Shown here one piece after another: positions 1 through 9,315 of a DNA stretch of 64,000 nt (within the stretch, counting starts at the first letter, position 1; every line of letters begins with the position of its first letter). Where the stretch lies: the NCBI RefSeq assembly GCF_020400725.1, contig NZ_JAINVG010000028.1:24349-88348 (forward strand). The letters run 5' to 3'. This DNA is from Streptomyces sp. NK15101. GTDB taxonomy: Bacteria > Actinomycetota > Actinomycetes > Streptomycetales > Streptomycetaceae. A model generated the notes under the pieces. The model was not told the origin of the DNA and searched no databases. It worked only from the letters and a program-made list of their open reading frames with translations. Position numbers and translations under genes: made by a program.

Positions 1-1385
<1,385 letters not shown>

Positions 1386-1409
1386 CCGCCCCGGCACCCC
1401 GGAATGGAA

Positions 1410-1447
1410 GCCGCGCCCCCACAGGTTCTAGCCTGTGGGGGCGCGGC
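1410..1447. terminator. 16-bp perfect hairpin between ftsH and folE
   Basis: Arms 1410-1425 and 1432-1447 are perfectly complementary (16 bp, G+C rich) around a six-base loop. There is no T tract, as is common for Streptomyces terminators. It ends only about 40 bases before the folE start, so it may act as a terminator for ftsH or as an attenuator in front of folE. Confidence 0.7.
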
Positions 1448-1486
1448 TATTTCGCGCGCACACAGTCAGACGGAACGAGGCACAGG

Positions 1487-2092
1487 ATGACCGACCCGGT
1501 GACGCTGGACGGCGAGGGCACGATCGGCGAGTTCGACGAGAAGCGCGCCGAGAATGCCGTACGGGAGCTCCTCATCGCGGTCGGCGAGGATCCGGACCGC
1601 GAGGGTTTGCAGCAGACGCCCGCACGCGTTGCACGTGCATATAGGGAATTGCTGGCAGGTATGCGCCAGGAGCCTGAGGATGTCCTGACCACGACTTTTG
1701 ACCTCGGGCATGACGAAATGGTCCTCGTGAAGGACATCGAACTCGTTAGCTTCTGCGAACATCATTTGCTCCCGTTCCATGGCGTGGCCCATGTGGGCTA
1801 CATCCCTGCGGAAAGCGGCAAGATCACGGGGCTCTCGAAACTGGCCCGCCTGGTCGACGTGTTCGCGCGGCGCCCGCAGGTCCAGGAGCGCCTGACGACC
1901 CAGATCGCCGATTCGCTGATGAAGATCCTCGAGGCCCGAGGCGCGATCGTCGTGATCGAGGCCGAGCACATGTGCATGTCGCTCCGCGGCATCCGCAAGC
2001 CGGGCGCGAAGACGACGACCTCGGCGGTACGAGGTCAACTTCGTGACGCTACTACACGTGCTGAGGCCATGTCCCTGATATTGGCCCGCTAG
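1487..2092 (+). CDS. folE: GTP cyclohydrolase I
   Basis: 201-residue protein of the usual FolE length. It converts GTP to dihydroneopterin triphosphate, the first step of folate (and pterin) synthesis, as a cytosolic decamer. The zinc and active-site segments are present: SFCEHHLLPFHG near residue 90 and EAEHMCMSLRGIRKPG near residue 160, the latter holding the second zinc cysteine. The start is the ATG at 1487, preceded by a GAGGCACAGG-type ribosome site. The rest of the folate pathway (folP, folB, folK) lies 1 kb further on the opposite strand, so the two units converge. Short hairpins follow the stop. Confidence 0.97.
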   Translation: MTDPVTLDGEGTIGEFDEKRAENAVRELLIAVGEDPDREGLQQTPARVARAYRELLAGMRQEPEDVLTTTFDLGHDEMVLVKDIELVSFCEHHLLPFHGVAHVGYIPAESGKITGLSKLARLVDVFARRPQVQERLTTQIADSLMKILEARGAIVVIEAEHMCMSLRGIRKPGAKTTTSAVRGQLRDATTRAEAMSLILAR

Positions 2093-2093
2093 T

Positions 2094-2154
2094 GGCGGAC
2101 TGTCCGCCTTGCTCCATAGCGTCCTTGATCAGCGGAGTTCATCGCTGATCAAGG
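2094..2154. terminator. Two hairpins downstream of folE
   Basis: A 7-bp stem (GGCGGAC / GTCCGCC, 2094-2108) is followed by a perfect 12-bp stem, arms 2123-2134 and 2143-2154 (CCTTGATCAGCG and its complement) with an eight-base loop. The second stem's 3' arm runs directly into the AAGGGGGCGG ribosome site of the next gene (start 2162), so besides ending folE it could limit translation of that gene. Confidence 0.6.
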
Positions 2155-2161
2155 GGGCGGT

Positions 2162-3157
2162 ATGGGGTACGGGCCGACCAGCAAGATGCTGGTCAACCTG
2201 GTGGGCGGCTGCGCTCAGGCCAAGAACGTGGTGCCGGGCAGCGTGATGTGGACGCTGGACGGCGACCGGACGGTGCGGACCACGGTCGTGGACGTGACGG
2301 CGGTGAGGGGGCGGCAGGCCGTCGACGTGGTCACGGGCCACATGACCTTCACCGCCGGTCCGGATCTGCTGCTGCTCACCCCGGAAGGGTGGAAGCGCGC
2401 GGCGGACGTGGCGGGGGCGACGGTCGCCTGGACGCACGCGCGGAAACTGCGCCGGGAGCGGCTGACGATCAGGCCGGGGTACGAGTTCGGCTACTTCGTG
2501 GGGGCCACCTGCGCCGACGGCACGGTCGGCAAGAACTATGTGTCGCTGGTGGTGAACGAGGAAGCCTTCGCAACGCGCTACGCGGCCGCTCTGACGTCCT
2601 GCACAGGACTGCCGGCTCGCCTGGAGGCGGTGACTCGGCCATCCGGCTATCTGAAGCGGGATCTGCCCGGCTTCCGCGTGCGAGTGGTCTCCTCGTACCT
2701 CTCGGACGCGCTGCGGCACTACGTGGGCGGGGACGCACACCACATGCGGCAACGCTTCCCCCGGGTCGTCCTGCGGGACCTGGAGACCTTCAAGGGATTC
2801 CTCGACGGATACATCGAAGGTGACGGCTGCCCCATCAAGGGATGGGACGCGCGTGTGATCACGAGCGCCAACGTTCCCTTCCTTGCCGAAATCGCCCCGA
2901 TCATCGGGGCACGGTTCACCCCGCGAGCCAGGGACAAAGGCGCCTCGCGACTCTGCGTATCGGATCGTTGGACCAGCCGGGGCACCTTCACCCCCGAGCA
3001 CCACCCCCTGGACCCGCCCGAGTCCTCCTGGGTCCAGGTCCACGAAGTCCGCCCCCGCCCCGCGCTCGGCACCAAACCCTTCACCTTCTACGGGTACGAG
3101 CTCTCGCCGTACCCCACCTTCCTGGTGAACGGGCACCTCGCGCGCCGGCCCGGGTAG
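2162..3157 (+). CDS. Free-standing intein-like protein with LAGLIDADG endonuclease motifs
   Basis: 331 residues. The two ends look like the halves of a Hint (intein) domain: an N-terminal PGSVMWTLDG segment (residues 25-34) with TPEGW near residue 75, and a C-terminal FYGYELSPYPTFLVNG segment (about 309-324), the classic intein C-terminal block. Between them are two LAGLIDADG motifs, YFVGATCADG (111-120) and FLDGYIEGDG (213-222), each with the acidic residue of a homing endonuclease. No extein sequence is recognisable: the gene has its own start and stop. The expected splicing residues appear absent (no Cys or Ser just before PGS, no block-B His, and ARRPG in place of the terminal His-Asn). 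Inference: a splice-dead, domesticated intein or mobile endonuclease gene. Cys17 is a possible but badly spaced nucleophile. It ends three bases from the convergent DUF3180 gene. Confidence 0.75.
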   Translation: MGYGPTSKMLVNLVGGCAQAKNVVPGSVMWTLDGDRTVRTTVVDVTAVRGRQAVDVVTGHMTFTAGPDLLLLTPEGWKRAADVAGATVAWTHARKLRRERLTIRPGYEFGYFVGATCADGTVGKNYVSLVVNEEAFATRYAAALTSCTGLPARLEAVTRPSGYLKRDLPGFRVRVVSSYLSDALRHYVGGDAHHMRQRFPRVVLRDLETFKGFLDGYIEGDGCPIKGWDARVITSANVPFLAEIAPIIGARFTPRARDKGASRLCVSDRWTSRGTFTPEHHPLDPPESSWVQVHEVRPRPALGTKPFTFYGYELSPYPTFLVNGHLARRPG

Positions 3158-3160
3158 CCG

Positions 3161-3640
3161 CTACGCCGCTGCGGTGTGGTTCTTGTCGTCGTCCTCCGGG
3201 AGCTTGCACACCCGCTCCAGGAAGAGGGCCGCGGCGATGACGGCGATGCCCGCCGCGACCGAGAAGGCCGCGTAGAGGGCCTGGTCGCGGCGGGCGGGGA
3301 CGTCGAGGGAGCCGAGGAGGAAGACGCCCGTGCCGCCGTACATGCCGGCGACGAGGGCGGCGACCAGGGCGCTCGCCTGGCCGAAGACCACCGCGCGGGC
3401 CGCCATCAGGGGTTCGACGCCCTTGGCGCCGGGTCGGCGCTCGCGCTGGGCCTTGAGGCGGGTGCGGATGGAGAGGGCGGTCGCGGTGAGGACGACGGCG
3501 ATGACGGCGAGGACGATGGGTGCGGCGATCGGCACGCTGGGGAGGGTGCCGACCGAGTCCCAGAGGCGGGCGGCGCCCCAGGAGAGGATGCCGGCGACCA
3601 GGAACAGTCCGGTGAGTACCTTCAGCCGCAGTTGTTTCAC
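3161..3640 (-). CDS. DUF3180-type four-helix membrane protein
   Basis: 159 residues, GTG start at 3640 with AAGGA upstream. Hydrophobic segments at about residues 8-27, 38-57, 85-106 and 120-142 indicate four membrane helices. The basic stretch RTRLKAQRERRPG sits in the loop after helix 2. This matches the actinobacterial DUF3180 family, which is normally found directly after folK; its function is unknown. It is the last gene of the folate operon, 60 bases after folK, and converges on the intein-like gene. Confidence 0.8.
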   Translation of the reverse strand: MKQLRLKVLTGLFLVAGILSWGAARLWDSVGTLPSVPIAAPIVLAVIAVVLTATALSIRTRLKAQRERRPGAKGVEPLMAARAVVFGQASALVAALVAGMYGGTGVFLLGSLDVPARRDQALYAAFSVAAGIAVIAAALFLERVCKLPEDDDKNHTAAA

Positions 3641-3700
3641 CGGATGTCCTTCGTGTGGTCGTCGGTCGTGGTCGCCGGGCGGTCTCCCCGAGCGTAACGA

Positions 3701-4300
3701 CTACTCGGGCAGACGGAGTTCCAGGTCGGCACGGGGAGTGACGCCTTCGTGGCCCAGGGCGGCGAGGAGTTCGGCGACGGGGCCGTGTCCGGGGATCCGG
3801 GCGCCGGGGTCGACGTCGTGCCAGGGGGCGAGGACGAAGGCGCGCTGGTGGGCGCGGGGGTGCGGGAGGGTGAGGACGGGGTCCTCGGAGACGACGTCGG
3901 CGTAGGTGATGATGTCGACGTCGATGGTGCGGGCGCCCCAGCGTTCTTCGCGGACTCGGTGGAAGGCCTCTTCGACGGCGTGGGCCCGCTCGAGGAGGGA
4001 GGAGGGCGGGAGTGTCGTCTTCACGAGGGCGACGGCGTTGAGGTAGGAGGGCTGGGTGCCGGGTTCGACGCCCCAGGGGGCCGTCTCGTAGACGGGGGAG
4101 ACGGCTTTGACGCGGAGGCCGGGCGTGTCGCCGAGGGCGTCGATGGCGCCCTGGAGGGTTTCCAGGCGGTTGCCGAGGTTGGCGCCGAGGGCGAGGACGG
4201 CCCAGCGGGGGTTGGAGAGGGTGGTGTCGGCGGCGTCGACGGTGGCGACGACGGAGGCCGGTACGGGCTGGACGGTGGGGTCGCTCTGTGTCGGCTTCAT
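3701..4300 (-). CDS. folK: 2-amino-4-hydroxy-6-hydroxymethyldihydropteridine pyrophosphokinase
   Basis: 199 residues when started at the ATG of 4298-4300, which overlaps the folB stop in an ATGA; a longer upstream reading would only run back through folB. FolK transfers pyrophosphate from ATP to hydroxymethyl-dihydropterin. Family motifs: LGANLGNR near residue 36, RWGARTIDVDII (pterin and magnesium binding) and LPHPRAHQRAFVLAP. The first 30 residues are a low-complexity extension not needed for the fold. Confidence 0.95.
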   Translation of the reverse strand: MKPTQSDPTVQPVPASVVATVDAADTTLSNPRWAVLALGANLGNRLETLQGAIDALGDTPGLRVKAVSPVYETAPWGVEPGTQPSYLNAVALVKTTLPPSSLLERAHAVEEAFHRVREERWGARTIDVDIITYADVVSEDPVLTLPHPRAHQRAFVLAPWHDVDPGARIPGHGPVAELLAALGHEGVTPRADLELRLPE

Positions 4301-4656
4301 CGTCGGCTCCGGGTGATCGTGATGGTCACGTCGTCGAACGGCACGGTGATGGGGGCGTCCGGTTTGTGGACGACGACTTCCACTTCTTGTACCCCGGTGT
4401 GGCTGAGGCACTGCTGGGCGATGCGTTCGGCGAGGGTTTCGATGAGGTCGACGGGTTCGCCCTGGACGACGTCGACGACCTCTTCGGCGACGATGCCGTA
4501 GTGCACCGTCTTGCTGAGGTCGTCGTCGGCGGCGGCCGGGCGGGTGTCCAGGCCGAGGACCAGGTCCACGATGAAGGTCTGGCCCTCCTCGCGCTCCTTG
4601 GGGAAGACGCCGTGGTGGCCTCGGGCCCTGAGGCCGCGCAGCGCGACACGATCCAC
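4297..4656 (-). CDS. folB: Dihydroneopterin aldolase
   Basis: 119 residues from the GTG at 4656, chosen because AGGAG lies eight bases upstream and the length fits the family; an upstream ATG at 4722 would add 22 unrelated residues. FolB cleaves dihydroneopterin to hydroxymethyl-dihydropterin and glycolaldehyde. The motifs HHGVFPKEREEGQ, TVHYG and LIETLAERI are present. Translationally coupled to folK by a four-base overlap. Confidence 0.95.
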   Translation of the reverse strand: MDRVALRGLRARGHHGVFPKEREEGQTFIVDLVLGLDTRPAAADDDLSKTVHYGIVAEEVVDVVQGEPVDLIETLAERIAQQCLSHTGVQEVEVVVHKPDAPITVPFDDVTITITRSRR

Positions 4657-4777
4657 GCGAATCACTCCTGCTGTCGTAGTTCGGTTGGCCACGCAGCCGG
4701 GTGCGGACGGCCGGGTGTCCACTTCGAATCTACCTGCGGGGACCGACAGCGCTTGCCCGTGGGGGGCCGGGGGTGTG

Positions 4778-5269
4778 TCAGGCGGGGGGTTCCGTGGGTT
4801 CGGTGCCGGTTGTTTCGGGGGTGTCGGGTTCGTCGGTCTCGCCGAGGACGGGGGAGGCGTGGTGGGACCAGATGCGCCAGCCTCGGGGTGTGCGGCGGAA
4901 GACGTTGGTGGCGACGACGAGCTGGCCGACGAGGGGGCCGAGTTCGGCGCCGTCTTCGGCGGGGCCGCCGCTGAGAATGTTCTCGGTGCAGGTGACGAGG
5001 GCGGTGTCGTCGGCGAGGGAGATCCGCAGGTCGGTGAGGAAGAACTGGATGTACTCGGTGTTGGCCATGATCAAGGCGTAGGAGCGGAGCACTTCGCCGC
5101 GGCCGGTGAGGACGGGCCAGCCGGGGTGGACGCAGGTGATGGGGGTGGTGCCGTCGTCGAGCCAGAGGGCGGAGAGGTTTTCGAAGTCGCCGGTTTCCAT
5201 GGCTTCGTAGAAGGCGGTGTTGGCTGCTTCGACGGCTGCTTCGTCGGTGGCTCGGTCGGTGTGGCTCAC
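4778..5269 (-). CDS. NTF2/SnoaL-like protein in the folate operon
   Basis: 163 residues from a GTG that overlaps the folP stop (GTGA). The sequence has the cone-shaped NTF2-like pattern: a first helix ending in YEAMETGDFENLSALWLDD, then PGWPVLTGRGEVLRSYALI and a WRIWSHHASPV strand. Proteins of this type (SnoaL_3/DUF4440-like) sit between folP and folB in many actinomycetes. A pterin- or phosphate-related role is possible from context only; dihydroneopterin triphosphate dephosphorylation is an unassigned step in such pathways. The C-terminal 20 residues are a Glu/Thr/Pro-rich tail. Confidence 0.85.
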   Translation of the reverse strand: MSHTDRATDEAAVEAANTAFYEAMETGDFENLSALWLDDGTTPITCVHPGWPVLTGRGEVLRSYALIMANTEYIQFFLTDLRISLADDTALVTCTENILSGGPAEDGAELGPLVGQLVVATNVFRRTPRGWRIWSHHASPVLGETDEPDTPETTGTEPTEPPA

Positions 5270-6126
5270 GCGGCTCCTTCGACGGCCCTGGCGACGCGTA
5301 CGGCGTCGGCGGTGGCTCGTACCTCGTGGACGCGGACGGCCCAGGCGCCGGTGTGGGCGGCGATGGCGGAGACGGCGGCGGTGGCGGCGTCGCGTTCGCG
5401 GGCGGGGGGTGGGGTGGCGCCTTCGCGGGTGAGGACGTGGCCGAGGAAGCGTTTGCGGGAGGCGGCGACGAGGAGGGGGCGGCCGAGGGCGCGGAGCTCG
5501 GGGAGGTGGGCGACGAGGGCGAGGTCGTGGGGGGCGAGTTTGGCGAAGCCGAGGCCGGGGTCGATGACGATGCGTTCGGGGGCGATGCCGCCGTCGATGA
5601 CGGCTTCCATGCGGGTGCGGAGTTCGGTGAGGACTTCGCCGACGACGTCGTCGTAGACGGCGAGGCTGTTCATGTTGTGGCTGAAGCCGCGCCAGTGCAT
5701 GACGACGAAGGGGACCTCGGCGGCGGCGACGGCGGGGACCATGGCGGGGTCGGCGAGGCCGCCGCTGACGTCGTTGACGAGGACGGCGCCGGCTTCGACG
5801 GCGCGGGCGGCGACGGTGGCGCGCATGGTGTCGACGGAGACGGTGACGCCTTCGGCGGTGAGGCCGCGGACGACGGGGATGACGCGGCGGAGTTCTTCCT
5901 CCTCGTCGACGCGGGTGGCGCCGGGGCGGGTGGATTCGCCGCCGACGTCGACGAGGTCGGCGCCTTCGGCGACGAGGTGGAGGCCGTGTTTGACGGCGGC
6001 CGTGGTGTCGAACCAGCGGCCGCCGTCGGAGAAGGAGTCGGGGGTCACGTTGACCACGCCCATGACCGCGCAGCGGTCCCACTCCGGCAGGCCCTGGGCC
6101 GTGCCCCGGTCGATCGTCTTACTCAT
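5266..6126 (-). CDS. folP: Dihydropteroate synthase
   Basis: 286 residues, the sulfonamide target enzyme that joins pterin pyrophosphate to p-aminobenzoate. Clear motifs: VMGVVNVTPDSFSDGG (residues 21-36), DVGGESTRPGA, VNDVSGG, IDPGLGFAK and ASRKRFLG. ATG at 6126. First gene of the overlapping set folP - NTF2-like - folB - folK; the MprF-like gene ends 72 bases upstream on the same strand, so one long transcript is possible. Confidence 0.97.
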   Translation of the reverse strand: MSKTIDRGTAQGLPEWDRCAVMGVVNVTPDSFSDGGRWFDTTAAVKHGLHLVAEGADLVDVGGESTRPGATRVDEEEELRRVIPVVRGLTAEGVTVSVDTMRATVAARAVEAGAVLVNDVSGGLADPAMVPAVAAAEVPFVVMHWRGFSHNMNSLAVYDDVVGEVLTELRTRMEAVIDGGIAPERIVIDPGLGFAKLAPHDLALVAHLPELRALGRPLLVAASRKRFLGHVLTREGATPPPARERDAATAAVSAIAAHTGAWAVRVHEVRATADAVRVARAVEGAA

Positions 6127-6198
6127 GTGTCCAGCGTAGGGCCCAGGGGCGATATCAGGCCGTGTGGAGGGGGCGCGGGGGGTGGAGGTGTGGCCCGG

Positions 6199-8034
6199 TC
6201 AGGCGGCGCGGATCTCGCGGTCGGCGGTATGGGCGGGGACGATGTGGGCGCAGGGGCGGGGTGTGGGGGTGGGGTTTTTGCGGGTGAAGGGCCGGGGGAG
6301 GGTGAGGTTCACGAAGCCTTCTGCCTGCATGGCGGCGAAGCCGATGCGGGGGAGGTCGCCGCTTTTGCGGTAGACGACGAAGCGGGGTTCCCAGCGTGGC
6401 CGGAATTTGGCGTTGAACTTGTAGAGCGATTCGATCTGGAACCAGCGGGAGAGGAAGACGAGGAGTCCGCGCCAGAGGCGGAGGACGGGGCCGGCGCCGA
6501 TCTTCTCGCCGCGGGCGAGGGCGGCGCGGAACATGGCGAAGTTGAGGGAGACGCGGGTGATGCCGAGGCCGGGGGAGGCCTGGAGGGCGGCGACGATGAG
6601 GAGCTCGTTCATGCCGGGGTCGGCGGAGCGGTCGCGGCGCATGAGTTCGAGGGACATGCCGTCGGGGCCCCAGGGCACGAAGTGGATGATCGCTTTGAGG
6701 TTGCCGTAGGGGGAGGCGTCGTCGTCTTTGTGGGCGGTCGCTATGACGGCGTCGCCGTCGCCGGGGGCGCCGATGCGGCCGAGGGCCATGGAGAAGCCGC
6801 GTTCGGTGTCGGTGCCGCGCCAGTCGGCGGCGGCGCGGCGGACGCGTTCGAGTTCGTCGTCGTCGAGGTCGCGGACGCGGCGGACCTGGGTGGTGTAGCC
6901 GTTGCGTTCGATGCGTTTGACCATTTGGCGGACGTTGCGCATGGCGCGGCCCGAGAGGGAGAAGTCCGCGACGTCGACGATCGCCTCGTCGCCGAGTTCG
7001 AGGGCGTCGAGGCCGGTTTCGCGGGTCCAGACCTGGCCGCCGGTTTCGGAGCAGCCCATGACGGCGGGGGTCCAGGAGTGGGCTTTGGCTTCGTCCATGA
7101 AGCGTTCGATGGCGCCGGGCCAGGCTTCGACGTCGCCGATGGGGTCGCCGCTGGCGAGCATGACGCCGGAGACGACGCGGTAGCAGACGGCGGCCTTGCC
7201 GCTGGGGGAGAAGACGACGCCCTTGTCGCGGCGGAGTGCGAAGTGGCCGAGGGAGTCGCGGCCGCCGTGTTGGTCGAGGAGGGCGCGCAGGCGGGTCTCG
7301 TCCTCGTCGGTGAGGCGGGCGGCGGGGTGCTCGGGGCGGAAGGCCAGGTAGATGGTGGTGAGGGCGGTGAGCATGCCGAGGGCGCCGAGGGAGTAGGCGA
7401 CGGTCCAGTCGACGCCCTTGGTGTAGGCGACGGGGCCCTCGATGCCGAGGAGTCCGTAGAGGACGTGTTCGAGTCGGTCGGCGAGGCTGGGGCTGCCGAT
7501 GACGCGGTGTGGGTGGGCGCTGACGATGACGAGGCCGAGGGCGATGGATCCGGCGCCCATGACGACGAAGTTGGCGAGGGCTCGCCAGCGGCTGCGGGGG
7601 TCGGGGAGGGCGGCGAATTCGTTGCGGTGGCGTACGAGGAGGGTGAGGAGGGCGAGGGAGAGGAGGGCGCCGAGGACGGAGTGGCGCCAGACGAACTGGG
7701 CGGCGGCGCCGACGGGGAGGAGGACGACGGCGGCGCGCCAGGCACGGCGTTTGTGTCGCTTGAGGCCGTGGGCGAGGAGCAGGAGGAGGACGCCGGCGCT
7801 CAGGGAGAGGGCGGCGGAGAGGGGGCCGAGGGTGCCGGGGAGGATTTCGGCGACGGCGTGCATGCGGCTGGCGCGGAAGCGGGGGAAGACGCCGGCGGCG
7901 ATGTCGATGAGGCCGATGGCGGTGCAGGCCGTGCCGACGAGGGTGGGGACCTTCTCGGGGCGGGGGCCGTGGAGAATCCGCCGTACCCGAACCGGAACCA
8001 ATCCCGATTTGTCCCCATCTACTGTGACAGACAT
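6199..8034 (-). CDS. MprF-like phosphatidylglycerol aminoacyltransferase-type membrane protein
   Basis: 611 residues. About six hydrophobic segments fill residues 28-270, followed by a soluble domain of the MprF/DUF2156 type (two GNAT-like lobes; HFALRRDKGVVFSPSGKAAVCYRVV, GDPIGD, NVRQMVKRIERNGY, ISLNF-like VSLNFAMFRAALARGEK and FQIESLYKFNAKFRPRWEPRF). Enzymes of this family move an amino acid from aminoacyl-tRNA to phosphatidylglycerol and can flip the product, lowering surface charge. There is no fused lysyl-tRNA synthetase domain, unlike mycobacterial LysX. The N-terminal part is shorter than in full flippases, so flippase activity is doubtful. Divergent from the esterase gene at 8200. Confidence 0.85.
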   Translation of the reverse strand: MSVTVDGDKSGLVPVRVRRILHGPRPEKVPTLVGTACTAIGLIDIAAGVFPRFRASRMHAVAEILPGTLGPLSAALSLSAGVLLLLLAHGLKRHKRRAWRAAVVLLPVGAAAQFVWRHSVLGALLSLALLTLLVRHRNEFAALPDPRSRWRALANFVVMGAGSIALGLVIVSAHPHRVIGSPSLADRLEHVLYGLLGIEGPVAYTKGVDWTVAYSLGALGMLTALTTIYLAFRPEHPAARLTDEDETRLRALLDQHGGRDSLGHFALRRDKGVVFSPSGKAAVCYRVVSGVMLASGDPIGDVEAWPGAIERFMDEAKAHSWTPAVMGCSETGGQVWTRETGLDALELGDEAIVDVADFSLSGRAMRNVRQMVKRIERNGYTTQVRRVRDLDDDELERVRRAAADWRGTDTERGFSMALGRIGAPGDGDAVIATAHKDDDASPYGNLKAIIHFVPWGPDGMSLELMRRDRSADPGMNELLIVAALQASPGLGITRVSLNFAMFRAALARGEKIGAGPVLRLWRGLLVFLSRWFQIESLYKFNAKFRPRWEPRFVVYRKSGDLPRIGFAAMQAEGFVNLTLPRPFTRKNPTPTPRPCAHIVPAHTADREIRAA

Positions 8035-8199
8035 GGCTTCCCGTACTTCCCGTGGTCCTGCGCAGGGTCTTTGACTCCGGTCGGGCCCTGCGGCGTGTTC
8101 GGCGGGCCGTTCCGGCTGGTGCGCCCTCTATGACGGCGGCGTACGGGGCCGGGTTCATTCGTCCACGGGAAAATCTCGGAAAGAGGGCTCGGTCGTCTC

Positions 8200-9312
8200 A
8201 TGGGTCTCACCAGCAACAAAGTCCTCGTGCTGGCCGTGGTGCTGGCCGTGGTGCTGTTCCTGGCCACGGTCTGGCTGTGGCCGAGGCTCGCGCGGCGTGG
8301 CTGGCGGCCGGTCGTGGGCCGGGTGGGGCTGCTGCTCGCGACCCAGGTGGCGTTGTTCGCGGCGGTGGGGCTGGGGGCGAACCGGTCGTTCCTCTTCTAC
8401 GGTTCGTGGGCCGACCTGTTCGGGCAGGAGCAGGAGATGGGGGTGGTCGTCGACCACGCGACCGGTTCGAAGGACGTGCGGGTGGTGGGGACGCAGGCGC
8501 TCGACGTGCCGGGTGGCGGCCGGCCTTCGGTCGCGGGGCAGATACAGAAGGTCGTGGTGGCGGGGAAGCGGTCGGGGATCGTCTCGCCGGCCTATGTGTA
8601 CCTGCCGCCGGAGTACTTCCGGTCGGAGTACGCCCGGCGGACGTTCCCGGCGGCGGTGGTGCTCACGGGGTATCCGGGCACGGCGGAGAACCTGATCAAG
8701 GGGCTCAAGTACCCGAGGACGGCGTACCTCCAGGCGAAGGAGGGGCGGATGCAGCCGATGATCCTGGTGATGCTGCGCCCGACGGTGGCGCCGCCGCGGG
8801 ACACCGAGTGCGTGGACATCCCGGGCGGTCCGCAGACGGAGACCTTCTTCGCGGAGGACCTGCCGAGGGCGGTCTCGGGGACGTACCGGGTGGGGACGGA
8901 GCCGCGGAACTGGGGGTTCATGGGGAACTCGACGGGCGGCTACTGCGCTCTGAAGATCGCCCTGCACCATCCGGACCGGTTCGCGGCGGGGGCGGGCTTC
9001 TCCGCGTACTACCGGGCGGCGGAGGACGTCACGACCGGGGACCTGTTCCACGGGGACGAGGCGCTGCGCAGGCGGGGCGACCTGTTGTGGAGCCTGGACC
9101 ACGGGCGGCAGGGGAACACGTCGTTCCTGGTGACGTCGTCGAAGCGGGGCGAGGGCAACCTGAAGGGGACGCGGCAGTTCATCCGGAAGGTGAGGAGTCC
9201 GGCGGAGGTCTCGTCGATCGTGCTGGAGAGCGGCGGTCACAACTTCAACACGTGGAACCGGGAGATCCCGCCGGGGCTGGTCTGGATGTCCGGGAAGCTC
9301 AGCGCGGGCTGA
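8200..9312 (+). CDS. Membrane-anchored alpha/beta-hydrolase esterase (Ag85-like)
   Basis: 370 residues. Two N-terminal hydrophobic segments (about 7-27 and 38-58) anchor an outward-facing hydrolase domain. The nucleophile elbow is GNSTGGYCAL (around residue 245) and the catalytic His is in SGGHNFNTW near residue 345; the acid is likely in the KRGEGN to SPAEVSS region. This is the esterase/mycolyltransferase-like family, but Streptomyces has no mycolic acids, so the substrate is unknown. Start ATG at 8200, ten bases after AAAGAGGG. Ends three bases from the convergent ABC ATPase gene. Confidence 0.85.
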   Translation: MGLTSNKVLVLAVVLAVVLFLATVWLWPRLARRGWRPVVGRVGLLLATQVALFAAVGLGANRSFLFYGSWADLFGQEQEMGVVVDHATGSKDVRVVGTQALDVPGGGRPSVAGQIQKVVVAGKRSGIVSPAYVYLPPEYFRSEYARRTFPAAVVLTGYPGTAENLIKGLKYPRTAYLQAKEGRMQPMILVMLRPTVAPPRDTECVDIPGGPQTETFFAEDLPRAVSGTYRVGTEPRNWGFMGNSTGGYCALKIALHHPDRFAAGAGFSAYYRAAEDVTTGDLFHGDEALRRRGDLLWSLDHGRQGNTSFLVTSSKRGEGNLKGTRQFIRKVRSPAEVSSIVLESGGHNFNTWNREIPPGLVWMSGKLSAG

Positions 9313-9315
9313 CGC

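Noticed and set aside
5326..8133. Very long plus-strand open frame opposite folP and the MprF-like gene.
   Set aside because: It is a codon-bias shadow of the minus-strand genes: Gly/Glu/Asp/Ala-rich low complexity throughout.
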